From positions 21,607,559-21,671,558 of the forward strand of contig NC_056041.1 of assembly GCF_004379255.2 (NCBI RefSeq): DNA of 64,000 nt, written 5' to 3'. Shown here piece by piece: positions 21,637 through 32,993 of this stretch; position 1 is the first letter of the stretch, and the number at the start of each line of letters is the position of its first letter. A program made the translations under genes and the position numbers. A model generated the notes under the pieces. The model was given only the letters and a program-made list of their open reading frames with translations. It was not told the origin of the DNA and searched no databases. This DNA comes from Salvia splendens. Lineage: Eukaryota; Streptophyta; Magnoliopsida; Lamiales; Lamiaceae.

Positions 21637-23381
21637 TGTAACATCCTTAACCCGAAACATGCATTATTTTGCATATTATCATATTATATTGTCATTGCAT
21701 ATTAAATTGTCATTTTTACTATAGTATATTAAGTGTGACCCATAGAAGATGTATTTAGTGTTACGATCAATCAGTATAGTTGAATAAATAGATAGTTCCT
21801 TTCATGAAAATTTTTATGTAAGTATATATAATATATAATTAGTATCGATTATTTCATTTGTATTAAATGATTAATATAAATGTGTATGCATGTGTTGTAA
21901 CGTGTGCATATGTAAATGAGATTATAGTACTATTCATGTAAGTAATTTACATATATACATATTAATAATTTTAGTTTGTGGATAGACAAAGATTACATAC
22001 ATTAAAAAAATAAATGTGTGTACGTGGCGTAGCAAATGCATTACTATGTATTATTTTGTAGTCTAATTTTTTTCAAAGTTACACGTTTCTAAATTTTCCT
22101 TTTATATGTGTTTTTAGTATAAATATAAAGTACTATGATACTAAGTGACTCACCTAGTTTTGCAGTTGACTGTATTAGGACTATATAGTATATTCTTTTT
22201 TTTCATGAGAAGGGAAAAAAGAGGAGATTGGAGGAAGCTACAGTATACATGTATTAAAAGGGACGAAAGTTAGGAGAAAAAAGAGAGAGAGAAGAACAAC
22301 AGAAGTAGAAAATAATAAGGAGAAGAATATTTAGAATTTAGACGTAACAACTATGTACAATTTGTGAGTGGAAAACGAAGAGAAGGGGGTCGAGTTTTTG
22401 AGTAATTTATCTACCGTGATCAGGTGTGTATAAATCACACTTTTAATTTTACATGTTTTATTTACTTCCTTGCTAGGTGTTAAACAAAATGAATGATTTG
22501 ATTATATGATGTGATCCAATATGATTATATGTTATTTGATATATATGGTGGAATATGATATGGATATGTGATTGGTGCAATGGATATGATGCTGTAAATG
22601 AATTATATGATAGAAATATGTAATTGATGTTTTACATATGGTATTGAAAGTACATGAAGCATGTGATTAAAGAGGATCTGTGACAGTCTTGTACTGGATC
22701 TAAAATATAGAGGGACCTATGAGTCCAGTTACAGAGGGGCCTTCGGGTTAAATACAGAGGGACCTATGAATCCAATTACAGAGGGACCTTCGGGTCAAAT
22801 ACAGAGGGACCTATGAGTCCAATTACAGAGAGACCTTCGGGTCATAGAGGAATCCCGGGCAGATACCAGACTTGACTGTTACAGAATAATAAACTGAATA
22901 GAGTGGCATATGCATATGAATATGAAATGGTTTGTTTTTAAATTATGTTATATATTGTTTCTGATTATATGTATTGATAAAAAAATATGCTTGATGTTTG
23001 TATCGTGTGAGATTAAAGGTGGAAATTTATATATACTGAGTTGTGGCTCATATAAACCACTAAATTTTTCAGGAATAAGATAGCAATAAAGTTTTGACCG
23101 ACGTGGGTCATAGGAACTCTACGTGTTATCAGGTTCGGCGGCTGATGCATATTGGCAACCTTCTCATCCTCATCATTTTGCATGTAGATAAATGTATAGT
23201 ATATAGAGTGGTGAGAGGGTTCCACTACTTTACAGGATATTTTGAAATATGTATCGGATAAGTGTTTGCTTGAACTTATATAATATGAGTGTTCTATGAA
23301 TTAGACACGTGTATTGATTGCTTTTATGTTAAGGGATTTATTTATTAAAAGAGTATACGTCAGAGGGGTTGAGGTGCCACA
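21637..23381. mobile_element. Solo LTR nested in the hAT element (1745 bp)
   Basis: It starts TGTAACATCCTTAACCCG and ends GTTGAGGTGCCACA, with a perfect 5-bp duplication TATAG (21632-21636 and 23382-23386). The TG...CA ends and the TGTAACATCC start suggest Ty3/gypsy. No internal retroelement sequence remains. It contains a minisatellite at about 22690-22860. Confidence 0.88.
22690..22860. repeat. About 47-bp minisatellite inside the solo LTR
   Basis: Units begin TACAGAGGGACCTATGAGTC and end ACCTTCGGGTCAAA, repeated about three times with small changes. Each unit is itself two related halves starting TACAGAGGGACC. Confidence 0.85.
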
Positions 23382-24046
23382 TATAGAGTGTCTCCTCACT
23401 TTTATTCTCAATCTATTCAAAGCTTACAATCAAAATTAACACGATAAATTTTGATTTGCATTGTAATTTGAATTTGAAATATGGAAATGTGCAAATTATA
23501 TATTAAGTGAGACTAGAAATCACCACATATGTGTATAATTGATAGTTGGAATTTTTGCATGAAGATTGAAGAGCAAAGTAAAAAATAAAAATCTAAAATC
23601 ATAGTGCGGCAACAATCTCAAAATTCATTATGGCATTACAGACTTGTATAAAATACATTGCATTGATGATAAGTACTACTCCACAGAAAAAACTCAAAGA
23701 ATAAATATTAATTGGTTTCATGAACTCAGCCTTTAGTTTGAAGCACTTTTCGGATCGGGTACGGGTACCCGCAATATCGGGTACGGGATACCCGACACGG
23801 GTATCGGGTAATCCTGATATGTTTCGGGGCTGGTATTGGGACAACAAATTTGGCTGAAATCGGGTACGAGTACTGGTACCCGACTTGTCGGATGCGGGTA
23901 CTCGCGGATAACCCGTTTTGCCACACCTACCCGCAATATATTGTTTAAGTGTTTAATTTGAAAGAATATATACTTGTCGTCATAGAATGTTGCTATTTGT
24001 TGTGGGACATATTTCATGGCAAACAATTATCAAATTTTGTTTATAG

Positions 24047-24069
24047 ATATTAATAATAATAATAACATA

Positions 24070-24101
<32 letters not shown>

Positions 24102-24110
24102 TCTATGAGT
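24047..24110. repeat. AAT/ATT trinucleotide microsatellite
   Basis: AATAATAATAA is followed by about twelve ATT units in opposite sense, so the two halves could form a hairpin. Confidence 0.85.
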
Positions 24111-24463
24111 GTTATTTTGTATCCATACAAATATATGAGGACTAAATCCCACAACAATATTATACACTCGAGAAGATATATAATAGTAACACGTATTGTA
24201 TAAATAATAGTACTAACATTTTGGCTTCTCAAGGTATTTTAATTTCTTTGTTACATTCATTCACTAATAAAAGTACTTTAATTTATTGTTTTCTTTATAG
24301 CTTCCCATTGGAAAAATTGATATTTACACAATACATGATTATTGCAAAAAATTAGTGTAATGCTATATATGAAATAAATTATGATAGAAAGTATCATTGT
24401 GTATGTAGTAGTATAGTACTCCAAAATGCATTTCGGCAAAGTGCGGAATCTATGGGTATTACA

Positions 24464-24690
24464 GGATACTACCTCTGGCTTTAAAGTATAGCAATTTTTG
24501 AAATGTTATGAATTTTAATATACGGTTGATAAAGTAATAGAGTGAAAGATTAAAAACAGTAGAAATAATGTTAGTAGATTTTGTATAGTCCATATTGTTA
24601 AATTGTTAACTCTAAGGGTATAAATTATAAATAAATTAATATGTAAGACAATATGCTATTTACAAATTTTCAAAAATATAAATTGTATTC
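24464..24690. mobile_element. Stowaway-like MITE, strongly decayed
   Basis: The left end TACTACCTCTGGCTTTAAAG and the interior (ATACGGTTGATAAAGTAATAGAG, then GGGTATAAATTATAAATAAATT) match the Stowaway copies at 1668 and 25608. The right end runs into a second half-copy starting TATTCCCTCTTACCCC at about 24686. Confidence 0.45.
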
Positions 24691-24904
24691 CCTCTTACCC
24701 CTAAAAATAAAAACTCTTTTCTTTTTGGTCTGTCTCCTAAAAACATAAACTTTCTATTTAAAAGAATTTATCTCTCTAATAATGTGTGACACATTTTTCA
24801 CTAACATATTTTTCTTTTCATCTCTTTTGTTTTATCAATTTTGCATTAAATTGTTATCATTTAAAAAAATTATTTGAAAATTAAGAGAGTGTATCAAAAT
24901 ATAA

Positions 24905-25015
24905 ATACTTACTATTTTGGACGTAGATAATATAGTATTCTGACGATAATATGTCTATTTCTACTTTGGACGTAGATAATATAGTATATAGAGTTTCTGA
25001 CGATAATATGTACAT
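24905..25015. repeat. Tandem duplication of about 50-57 bp
   Basis: The block containing TTTGGACGTAGATAATATAG and CTGACGATAATATGT occurs twice in a row with a small insertion in the second copy. Confidence 0.8.
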
Positions 25016-25607
25016 GTACATGCACATGTATATATTTAATGCTACTTTCAATAATGAAGAGTTTTGCCTTTTATGAGACACATATGACCCACAATATCAT
25101 TGAATAATATGCTGATGATGGAACTTTTGAAATAGTTCAACGCCATAATTATTTTGTTTATACTACTTCGTTCATCAATATGTGGACTAGTTTGATTAAA
25201 GGCGAATTTTAAAAAAATACAATAAAATTAATGAAAGAAAATGTAAAGTCGATCTTACTTCTATATACTACTACTAGATGAAATGGTGAACACAACATCA
25301 GTTTACTAATTTCAATAATTTTCTGTAACATAGTCCAAAACCGAGATAGATTTCACTTTCACCCACATCAACAATTGAATGTAGACAAATTTATATAATC
25401 CGTGGGGCCGTCATCCTTATGGGTTAATATTATTAAATTATTCAGTTTGATATTGCAAAGAGAAAGAATATTCAGCAATATAAAACATAAAATAATTAAA
25501 AATAGTCAATTTTATCGGAAAATAATTAAAAATAGTCAAGCTTATAATTAGATCAATAACTTAAGAGTTGTTTGCGATCAATAGTTATCGATAGTTATTA
25601 TTGTTAT

Positions 25608-25885
25608 TACTCCCTCCGACTCATAAAAATACGGACATTTAAGACGGCATGAGAATTAATACATGATTGATAAAGTAAAAGAGAAGAGGAGAAGGGTTTA
25701 AAAGGTGTTAGTGGATTTGGATAGTAAAACTCATATTATTATTAGTGTGTACTGGTGAGTCCTAGCGGTATAAGTTGTAAATAAAATGATGTATATGGGT
25801 AATGAGTTGGAGAACTTTCCACAAATGTAAATTGGCTATTTTTATAAATCGGATGAAAAAGAAAAATGTCCCTATTATTATGGGA
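25608..25885. mobile_element. Stowaway-like MITE
   Basis: It starts TTACTCCCTCCGACTCATAA and ends near GTCCCTATTATTATGGGAC. The interior GTAAAAGAGAAGAGGAGAAGG and TGTTAGTGGATTTGGATAGT is shared with the other copies in this window. TSDs are only TA and cannot be proved. Confidence 0.6.
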
Positions 25886-25889
25886 CATA

Positions 25890-27180
25890 AGAATTATTAT
25901 TATTCGTTGCGATCATTATGTTTGTATTACTATTTGCATGAAGAATAAACTTTAAAATTAATCCTGTAAAATAAGCTAGAAAAATCAGGTTTAATGGATT
26001 TGAATATAAAAAAGTCGCGTTAAAATGTCTCGACTGATTATTTTGCCGTGAAATCAAAGGGTGTATAAGTCACTTAATTCCCATCTGTATTTCTTACACA
26101 ATTATCATTTATGGAGTTTATAAATGTCATTTTTTATATTATTAAAATTATTTTTTTGATAATTATTTAATATAAATACTTAGCCAATTTAAACATGATT
26201 TTTTATATGTTCAAGTTTTTGAAATGTGAATTTTCCTATTTACAGTGATCAATTTTGTAATTCACTATAAAATATTCTTCGTTAAACAAACAATATGCAA
26301 TTGAATTCATCACGGTCTCTCAGTTTAAGCATGTGATTGGGTGCTGAATTTGGGAGTAAATGATAAAGTTAGGAAAATATTAGGTTCTCCTCAAAACCAT
26401 AGGAGTATGACAGAAAACTAATACTACGCTAAGTAGTACTTAATTTGAGCAATATTTCAAATAAAATATTACTACTGTACTATTTATCATTGAGAAGTCC
26501 TAAAAAATTTATTATACGGCCCCAAACCCGGTTATCCGAAGCCATTTATTACATTGCATAGCTGCATAAATTATACAAGTATGAAGTATATACTCCATAT
26601 TCATAGATTTAAAATTTAAATGAATTAAATTATACTAGTAAATTAGTATTGTTATTTGTATACAGTAAAAGAGAAATGATATGAGAAATTATTGACAAAG
26701 ATTCACAGGATCTGTAGATGGAGATTGATTCAAAATAAGTATACAATAAAAAGAAAAGAGTAATAATAGTGAAAGAATCGTCGTGTAATTCGATTTTGGT
26801 AGCGTTAGTAACATGGGCTGATCCGGGACCACCGCAATGCAGCAAACTAGCTGCTGCCTAATTCAGACCTCGTCATTTTAAAACGTTTAAAATGTTTGTG
26901 CAACAATTCTACATAGGATTCGGAATCTGTAGATTAGCATGTTAGGCACGTGGGCGTCGCTACACCCATGCCAAACCCCTCTCTATCTCTCTATGTTTGG
27001 CCATTGTAAGATATGGAAAATTAACAAATGAAAATAAGTATAGGAAATCACAAATTATATAATTATAATAATAATATTAATAGTTAAATCAAATAAGCTT
27101 GTCGTTGTCGCGCGTCATTCGTCAATAAGTAATTTTTACAAGAATCCTCTTTTAAAATTTTCATGCGAGTGCAACTATGA
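25890..27180. other. Intergenic, no gene seen
   Basis: AT-rich. The short open frames here have no recognisable motif and carry no codon-like bias. Confidence 0.5.
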
Positions 27181-27184
27181 AAAA

Positions 27185-27672
27185 TTGTCCCACTTTAACC
27201 CGGCATAGATTTTAAGAAATGTAATGAAAAATGAGTTGAAAAAGTTAGTGGAACGTGAGTCCTACTTTTATATATTACCCCCTCCGTCTCATAAAAATAT
27301 GGGCATTCGGTATGACACGGGAATTAAGACAAAATTACTAAATTAAGAGAAATGAGAATAATAGTATGGTAAAATAAGAGAGATGAGGAAAATGGTAGTT
27401 AAAGTAGAGTTAGTAGATAGTGAGACCTACATTATTTAACTGATATAACTTTCCAGAAATGGAATGCACATATTTTTGTGGGAAGGACGAAAATAAAAAG
27501 TGCACATATTTTTATGAGACGGAGAGAGTAGTTTTATAATAAAATGTGAATAAGAATGAGCTAGTGGAATATGAAGTCCACTACAAAAATGGTAAAAAGT
27601 GAATTGAGACAATTTTTGTGGGACGGATAGAAATGGAAAAACAGGACAAACTTTCAGGGACGGAGTGAGTAA
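27185..27672. mobile_element. Stowaway-like MITE with a second Stowaway nested inside
   Basis: The outer element has the interior signature AAAGTTAGTGGAACGTGAGTCC and ends CAGGGACGGAGTGAGTA at about 27672. It is split at a TA dinucleotide by an inner element (27278-27528) beginning CCCCCTCCGTCTCATAAAAA and ending TTATGAGACGGAGAGAG, flanked by TA on both sides. The inner termini are good inverted repeats. Confidence 0.7.
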
Positions 27673-28264
27673 TCCATTTATCCCAATTAAATTGAATCAT
27701 TTCTTTTAAACACAAAGATTAAGAAATTGTGCTAAATAAATTAAATAAAAATAAAAGAAAAGAAAAATAAAGTACCAGAAAAAAGTAAAATTTAAGATAA
27801 ACTAAAGTAAAAATAATAAGATATTTTATTTTTTTAACAAAATAGAAAATAACTTAATTTAATCAGGATATTTCTACTCGGCATAAAATTTTATAAAGAG
27901 ATTCCATGATCCACACGATTTGTTGAACTATAATTATCTTCATGGTAATAGCCCAGTGGGCCTCTATATGGTCAACAATTATACTATGAATTAGAGAACC
28001 ATACTGATTGCGTCAAAAGCCTAAATACAAGTACTGGAATTAGAGTATCCCCATCCATGCTCTTGCCAAATAGTATAGATATGGACTCGAACCCATATTT
28101 ATTATTTTTTTACTATATACTCTTTCCTAAGAGTACAACACCCACATTCATGCTCTTCCACAGGAACATGCTCGAGGGTCTCATCATTCTATTATTTAAT
28201 TTAAATACTTCAATTACTAAAAACATTTCTGCAATATAAAAATACATTAAAAATAGTCGAACTA

Positions 28265-28435
28265 TTTTTATAAATAAAAATAAAAATAAAAATTATATAC
28301 TTAAAATCCTAAAAAATAAAAATTATATAATTAAAATCCTAAAAAATAAAAATTACATACTTAAAATCCTAAAAAATAAAAATTACATAATTACAATCCT
28401 ACAAATTAAAAATTACATACTTAAAATACCTTCGT
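28265..28435. repeat. 36-bp AT-rich tandem units in the PIF 3' arm
   Basis: Units of the form AAAATAAAAATTATATACTT plus AAAATCCT repeat about four to five times. Related units occur in the 3' arms of the elements at 31212 (32630-32750) and 41803 (43500-43600), tying these elements into one family. Confidence 0.8.
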
Positions 28436-28446
28436 GGAAGACTATT

Positions 28447-29398
28447 CTATCCCCAATATTTTTCGAAGACCTCATATCATTGCATAATGTGCATCAAGTT
28501 GCTCGGGAGACATGTAAAACGTATTGGCCATATTGAGTTGAGCCAAAAGGGCCTACAACGAGTTGGTGGGCGGTTGAGGTGGCACAAAGGGAGCAGGAGC
28601 GAGAGCGGCAGCGGCAGCGGCGCGACGGTGGTTGGTCGTCGCATGTTTCCTTCCTTGCGACCGGCGTTGGGAACTACTCGGGCCGGCGTCGGTGCTACCA
28701 AAGTTAGTTGCGGCAAGCTGGCTAGCCACCTCTTCCGAGCCAGCGTCGGATAACGACCTCGACCTTTTGTTGGAGGAGCTGGAGGAGGATGATAAGCCTC
28801 TCCTATACTTCGGATGCGTTCGCACCTCCTGCCAAGCGTTGAGGTACTTGAATGATTTGTAATAAGAAGATTGGTAGGTCGTCATGGCGGCACTGATGAT
28901 GTCGAGCTCGCTCTTGCCGCTCCCCGCCGACTCCTGTTCCTAGAGGTAAATCCCTTGGAACTTTTGGATTTCTTCGTTGGCTCTGAAGATGGCATTGCGC
29001 GCCATACTCTCATTGCGCTCGATGGTTCTCTCCGGTCGGATGGCATTGTACCGGTGAGAGATGCGGAACCAAAACCTATCCCCGGTTTGGTTTGTGACAA
29101 TCTCCGGATCTTCGGAGATTTCCAAATAGGCTTCGAATAACATATTCATCTCACTCGGAGTGTACGGGGTGCGGATGTGAAGGTCACCGCAACAATCCTG
29201 AACACGAGTACTACGAGGAGTAGGAATAGGAGGAGTTTAGGAGCCGCCGCTCTCTCCTGGAGCTTGTGGTGCCCACCCGTATAGCCCATCGGGGGCATCT
29301 TGCTAGTCCACCGGGTAAGGACGGTAGCCATCCGGACTAGGGAACCATTCGTGGTTCCAACCACGGGAGTCGGAGGGGTGATCGCCGGAGCCGAACAT
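28447..29398 (-). pseudogene. SANT/Myb-like partner protein of a PIF element, broken
   Basis: The start codon is at 29398 (minus). The N-terminus is MFGSGDHPSDSRGWNHEWF, close to MSGSDDHPSDSRGWNHEWF of the copy at 31628. The SANT region reads PSEMNMLFEAYLEISEDPEI, then NQTGDRFWFRISHRYNAIRP, with the conserved aromatic residues. A Ser-rich linker (GLSSSSSSSNKRSRSLSD) and Ala/Pro-rich stretch follow, then LWALLAQLNMANTFYMSPEQ. In-frame stops occur in the N-terminal Pro-rich part (near 29302 and 29236) and after KFQGIYL, and the tail has a stop near 28465. Non-functional, but clearly the same protein type as at 31628. Confidence 0.75.
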
Positions 29399-30339
29399 TT
29401 ATTTTGCAAGAGTGAAAGATTGAGAATTGATGATAGAATTTAGATGAGAATTGTATAATGTGGTGGGAAATTTTTTGTGTGGAAATGGGAGTATTTATAG
29501 ATGAAAAATGTGAATTTTGGGGAAAAAATGAAAAATAAATTAAAAGTGGTGAGAAAACGGATATTATTTATTGGGAAGTGGGAATATTTTTTTTAATTTA
29601 AAAATTATTTTTAAATTAAAATTCAATTTTTTTAAAATGGAAAATGCCAACGACTAAGCCGTTGGCCAATGGTGTGCTGCCACGTCGCCCTGCTCAAAGG
29701 CACGGACGTGCTCGATGTATCGAGCAGCGCCGTGTCGTCGGCAAGAGTGCAGCGGCGGACATGGCTGTGTCGCGCCGTCAACATGGACGCCGTCCATCCC
29801 ATAAAGCACCGTTGGGGATGCTCTTAGTCTCACTCCCTAGCTATCCCCCACTTAAAAGGATTAGTTATGAGCTCACAAGAACAAGGGGTGGGTATAATTT
29901 TATGATAAATAAATACATGACACATTAAAGATAAATATCATTTAAAATAGTAATACATTTTAAAACAGTTTTCAATTTTAAAATTACATATATTAAAATA
30001 CAAAATATAACACCAATTTTATAGCAAAGTTAAACTAAAAGTTAATACGATTACATAAGATAATAATTACATAATAGTATCCAAAAATACCATGACGACT
30101 TTCAGAATTCATACCAATGTGTTAGAATGTTAATAAAAATAAAATATGCTATAATAAGTGAATTTATTTTACATTGTATTAAATTTCCTTTCATACAAAT
30201 TATTTTTTACTTTAAATACTTACCAATTCCAATGATCATATCATCTATTATGATATTTTCATTCATACAAATTATTGTTTTTTTTTAAATACTTACCAAT
30301 TCTAATGATCATATCATCTATTATGACTTACGTTTTTGT

Positions 30340-30600
30340 TTAGTACTCATTCTGTCCGCTATTACTTGTCACTAGTTTTCTTTTTGTCCATCCGCCAATA
30401 TTTGTCACAACTATTTTTTGTTATGGTCCTCATATTCCACTAACTTTATTTCTCTCACATTTTATTATAAAACTAAAACTCTATAAAAGTATGACTCACA
30501 TTTCACCAACTTTTTCTACCCACTTTCTTTACATTTTTTAAAACTCGAGCCATCCCAACTTGTGACATTTTATGGCTGACGACGGAAGTACGGAGTAATA
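30340..30600. mobile_element. Stowaway-like MITE
   Basis: It starts TACTCATTCTGTCCGCTATT and ends GACGACGGAAGTACGGAGTA. The interior has CCACTAACTTTATTTCTC and the complementary signature seen in other copies. Some terminal decay and possible internal duplication (GTCCATCCGCC near 30389). Confidence 0.6.
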
Positions 30601-31208
30601 TCTGACCAAAACAAAAACATATAGTAATATCTAACAAAAACAAAAACATAAATATAAATTTTTTTATTCAAATGGAACCCTTCACGGCGGACGAGGGAAT
30701 AGATAGATTTTTGACTTAAAATATCTACTCCGTATGATAAAATACTAGTACTACATTATTTACAAACAACATACTAATATCTAACTAAAGGAAACTCATA
30801 AACATAAATCATTTATGTGATGGCTGATTATGATACTTAGAATCGGTCGGGCACAGATCCTCTGCAGTGTCAAAAACCACAGGACAAGCTGCTGTGGTCA
30901 AAACGCAGCCAAATACCCACTAAACGCAAGACTTTGACACAATCCCTTCATTTCCTTTTTTTCATTTGCTATTTTGAATTTTAGTTTAATTACCATTATA
31001 GAAAAAAGAAGCATACTGGAGTACAAATTACTACAGTATTAGCTTTTTTAGTGGTGAATTTAAACGTCCTAATAAATAGTGAAGACCAATTGTTCGTATT
31101 AATTTATTGATTTAATGGGTTTGATAGTGTTTTTCAATGTTTAAATAAAATGAAGTATTCCAAAACTAAAAACTAAAATAGAAAAGAGAAAAAGGATATG
31201 AATGGGAT
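30601..31208. other. Intergenic, no gene seen
   Basis: AT-rich sequence between a Stowaway-like MITE and a PIF element. I see no ORF, RNA gene or repeat end. Confidence 0.5.
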
Positions 31209-31293
31209 TTAGAGCATCAGCAGCGGTGTTCGCTGGGACGTCCGTGCCGCTGGCGCGGCACCGCTGCTGCACTCCCGCCGCTGGCACGGCGCT

Positions 31294-31309
31294 GCTCGAT
31301 GCATCGAGC
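31294..31309. promoter_or_regulatory. Perfect 16-bp palindrome in the PIF 5' arm
   Basis: GCTCGATGCATCGAGC reads the same on both strands. It recurs perfectly at 41878-41893 (transposase-only element) and with one change at 29710-29725 (SANT-only element). A candidate dimer-binding site; function is inference. Confidence 0.7.
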
Positions 31310-31627
31310 ACGTCCGTGCTGATGTGGCGCGTTCTGGTTGGCCAACGGCAAAGCCGTTGGCATTTTCGATTTTTCTTTTTTTTAAAAAATCGAATTTAAT
31401 TTAAAAAATCAATTTTAAATAAAAAAATATTTTCCCACTTCCCATTAAATTATATCCGTTTTCTCCCCACTTTTAATTTATTTTTCAATTTTTTCCCCAA
31501 AATTCACATTTTCATCTATAAATACCCCCACTTCCACACCAAAAATTTCACATCACATTACACAATTCTCATCTAAATTTTCTCATCTTCTCTTATCAAT
31601 TCTCAATCTTTCACTCTTACGAAAAAA

Positions 31628-32624
31628 ATGTCCGGCTCCGACGATCACCCCTCCGACTCCCGCGGTTGGAACCACGAATGGTTCGGCTCACAACCATTCC
31701 CTAGTCCGGAAACACAATTTTCAGCCCCTCCTCAAACCCAAGATTCTCAAGTTCCGGGTGGCTACTGCCCTTACCCGTTGGACGACCAAGATGCCCCTGA
31801 TGGGCGATACGGGTGGACACCCGAACCCAGATCGGGAGGGAGCGGCGGCTCTCAAACTCTTCCTCTTCCTACTCCTACTCCTACTCCTCGTAGTGTCTGC
31901 ACCCCGTACACTCTGGCGGAGATGGACCAATTATTCAAAGCCTAGTTGATTATCTCCGAAGATCCAGAGATAGACACAAACCAAAGCGGTGATAGGTTTT
32001 GGTGGCGCGTCTCTCGCCGGTACAATGAAAACCGCCCGGCTGGAACCATCGAGCGCAATGAGAGTATGGTGCTCAATGTCATATTCAGAGCCAACGAAGA
32101 TATCTAAAAGTTCCAGGGGTATTACCTCCAGGAAGAGCGGTCGGCGGGGAGCGGCAGGAGCGAGCTCGACATCATCAGTGCCGCCTTGGCGACCTACCAA
32201 TCCCTAAATTACAAACCGTTCAAGTACCTCAGCGCTTGGCAGCGTGTGCATCCGAAGTATAGGGGAGGCATATCATAATCCTCCAGCTCCTCCAGCAAAC
32301 GGTCGAGGTCGGTATCCCTATCTGACGCCGGCGAGGATGAGGTGGCTAGCCAGCTTGCCGGAACTAACTTGGATATCCCCGACGCTGGCCCGAGCAGTTG
32401 CCAACGCCGGCCGCAAGAAAGGAAGAAGGCGACTCCATCCGCCCCCGCTCCCTTTGTGCCACCTCAACCCTCCACCAACTCGTTGTGGACCCTTTTGGCC
32501 CAACTCAATTTGGCCGATAGGTCAAATATGACCCCCGAGCAACTAGATTCACATTTGGCAATGATACGAGGTCTCCAAAGAACATTGGAGATAGGGTCAG
32601 AGGAACAGTCTTCCACGAGGATAT
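31628..32624 (+). pseudogene. SANT/Myb-like partner protein of a PIF element, lightly broken
   Basis: The ATG at 31628 gives MSGSDDHPSDSRGWNHEWF followed by a Pro/Gln/Ser-rich region with a (Pro-Thr) run. The SANT core is TLAEMDQLFKA, then a stop (TAG near 31943), then LIISEDPEIDTNQSGDRFWW and RVSRRYNENRPAGTIERNES. A second stop replaces a residue in ANEDI-stop-KFQGYYLQEE, and further disruption occurs near 32275 in the Ser-rich linker. The tail is LWTLLAQLNLADRSNMTPEQ, ending near 32624. With few lesions it is the least damaged copy of this subfamily here. The role is inferred from PIF/Harbinger biology: DNA-binding partner of the transposase. Confidence 0.78.
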
Positions 32625-32993
32625 TTTTAGCCTTTAATTATGTATTTTATATTTTTTAAGATTTTAATTATGTATTTTTATTTTTTAGGATTTTAATTAT
32701 TTAATTTTTAATTTTTAGAATTTTAATTATGTAATTTTTAATTTTTTTGTAATTTGTAATAGTATTCCGGATATTTTTAATGCATTTTAATATTGTAAAA
32801 ATATTTTTATTTAAATTGAATAATAGAATGATGAGACCCTTGAGCATATCCTTGCGGAAGAGCATGAATATGGGTGTTGTGCTCTTGAGGAAGAGCCGGC
32901 AGTAAAAAAGTAAAAAAAGTGTGTCCGGACCCACAACCGTGCTCTTGCCAAAGAGCACGGATGGAGATGCTCTTAGTCAGTTTCATGCGTTTA

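Larger units (their letters stand above)
20499..23929. mobile_element. hAT element interrupted by two later insertions (3431 bp total)
   Basis: Termini TAGGGGTGACAAAATGGG and CCCGTTTTGCCACACCTA are flanked by a perfect 8-bp duplication CCCGCAAT (20491-20498 and 23930-23937). Both arms have repeated GGGTACCCG-type motifs (GGTAATGGGTA, CGGGTACGGGTACCCG). After removing the nested MITE (20685-21566) and solo LTR (21637-23381), the original element is about 0.8 kb and non-coding, so non-autonomous. Confidence 0.9.
28043..29823 (-). mobile_element. PIF/Harbinger element, SANT-like gene only (1781 bp), minus strand
   Basis: Ends GAGTATCCCCATCC (left) and GGTTGGGGATGCTC-type (right) are flanked by TTA at 28040-28042 and 29824-29826. 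The coding strand is minus, so its 5' arm is at 29823. The 5' arm has the near-perfect palindrome GCTCGATGTATCGAGC at 29710-29725, also found in the elements at 31212 and 41803. The 3' arm has 36-bp tandem units (28265-28435). It carries no transposase. Confidence 0.85.
31212..32972 (+). mobile_element. PIF/Harbinger element, SANT-like gene only (1761 bp)
   Basis: The ends GAGCATCAGCAGCGG and GGATGGAGATGCTC are flanked by TTA at 31209-31211 and 32973-32975. The 5' arm contains the perfect 16-bp palindrome GCTCGATGCATCGAGC (31294-31309) and GATGTGGCGCGTTCTGGTTG. A TATA-like TCTATAAATAC precedes the gene. Both arms match the transposase-only element at 41803-43799 closely, but the cargo here is the SANT-type gene. 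No transposase is present. Confidence 0.88.

Noticed and set aside
26630..26845. Short minus-strand ORF starting MLHCGGPGSAHVTN
   Set aside because: 71 codons without a recognisable motif, Ser/Ile/Leu-rich from AT-rich DNA, no neighbouring exons.
28487..29140. Plus-strand open frames across 28.5-29.1 kb
   Set aside because: Antisense shadows of the minus-strand SANT-type pseudogene, which aligns to the plus-strand copy at 31628.
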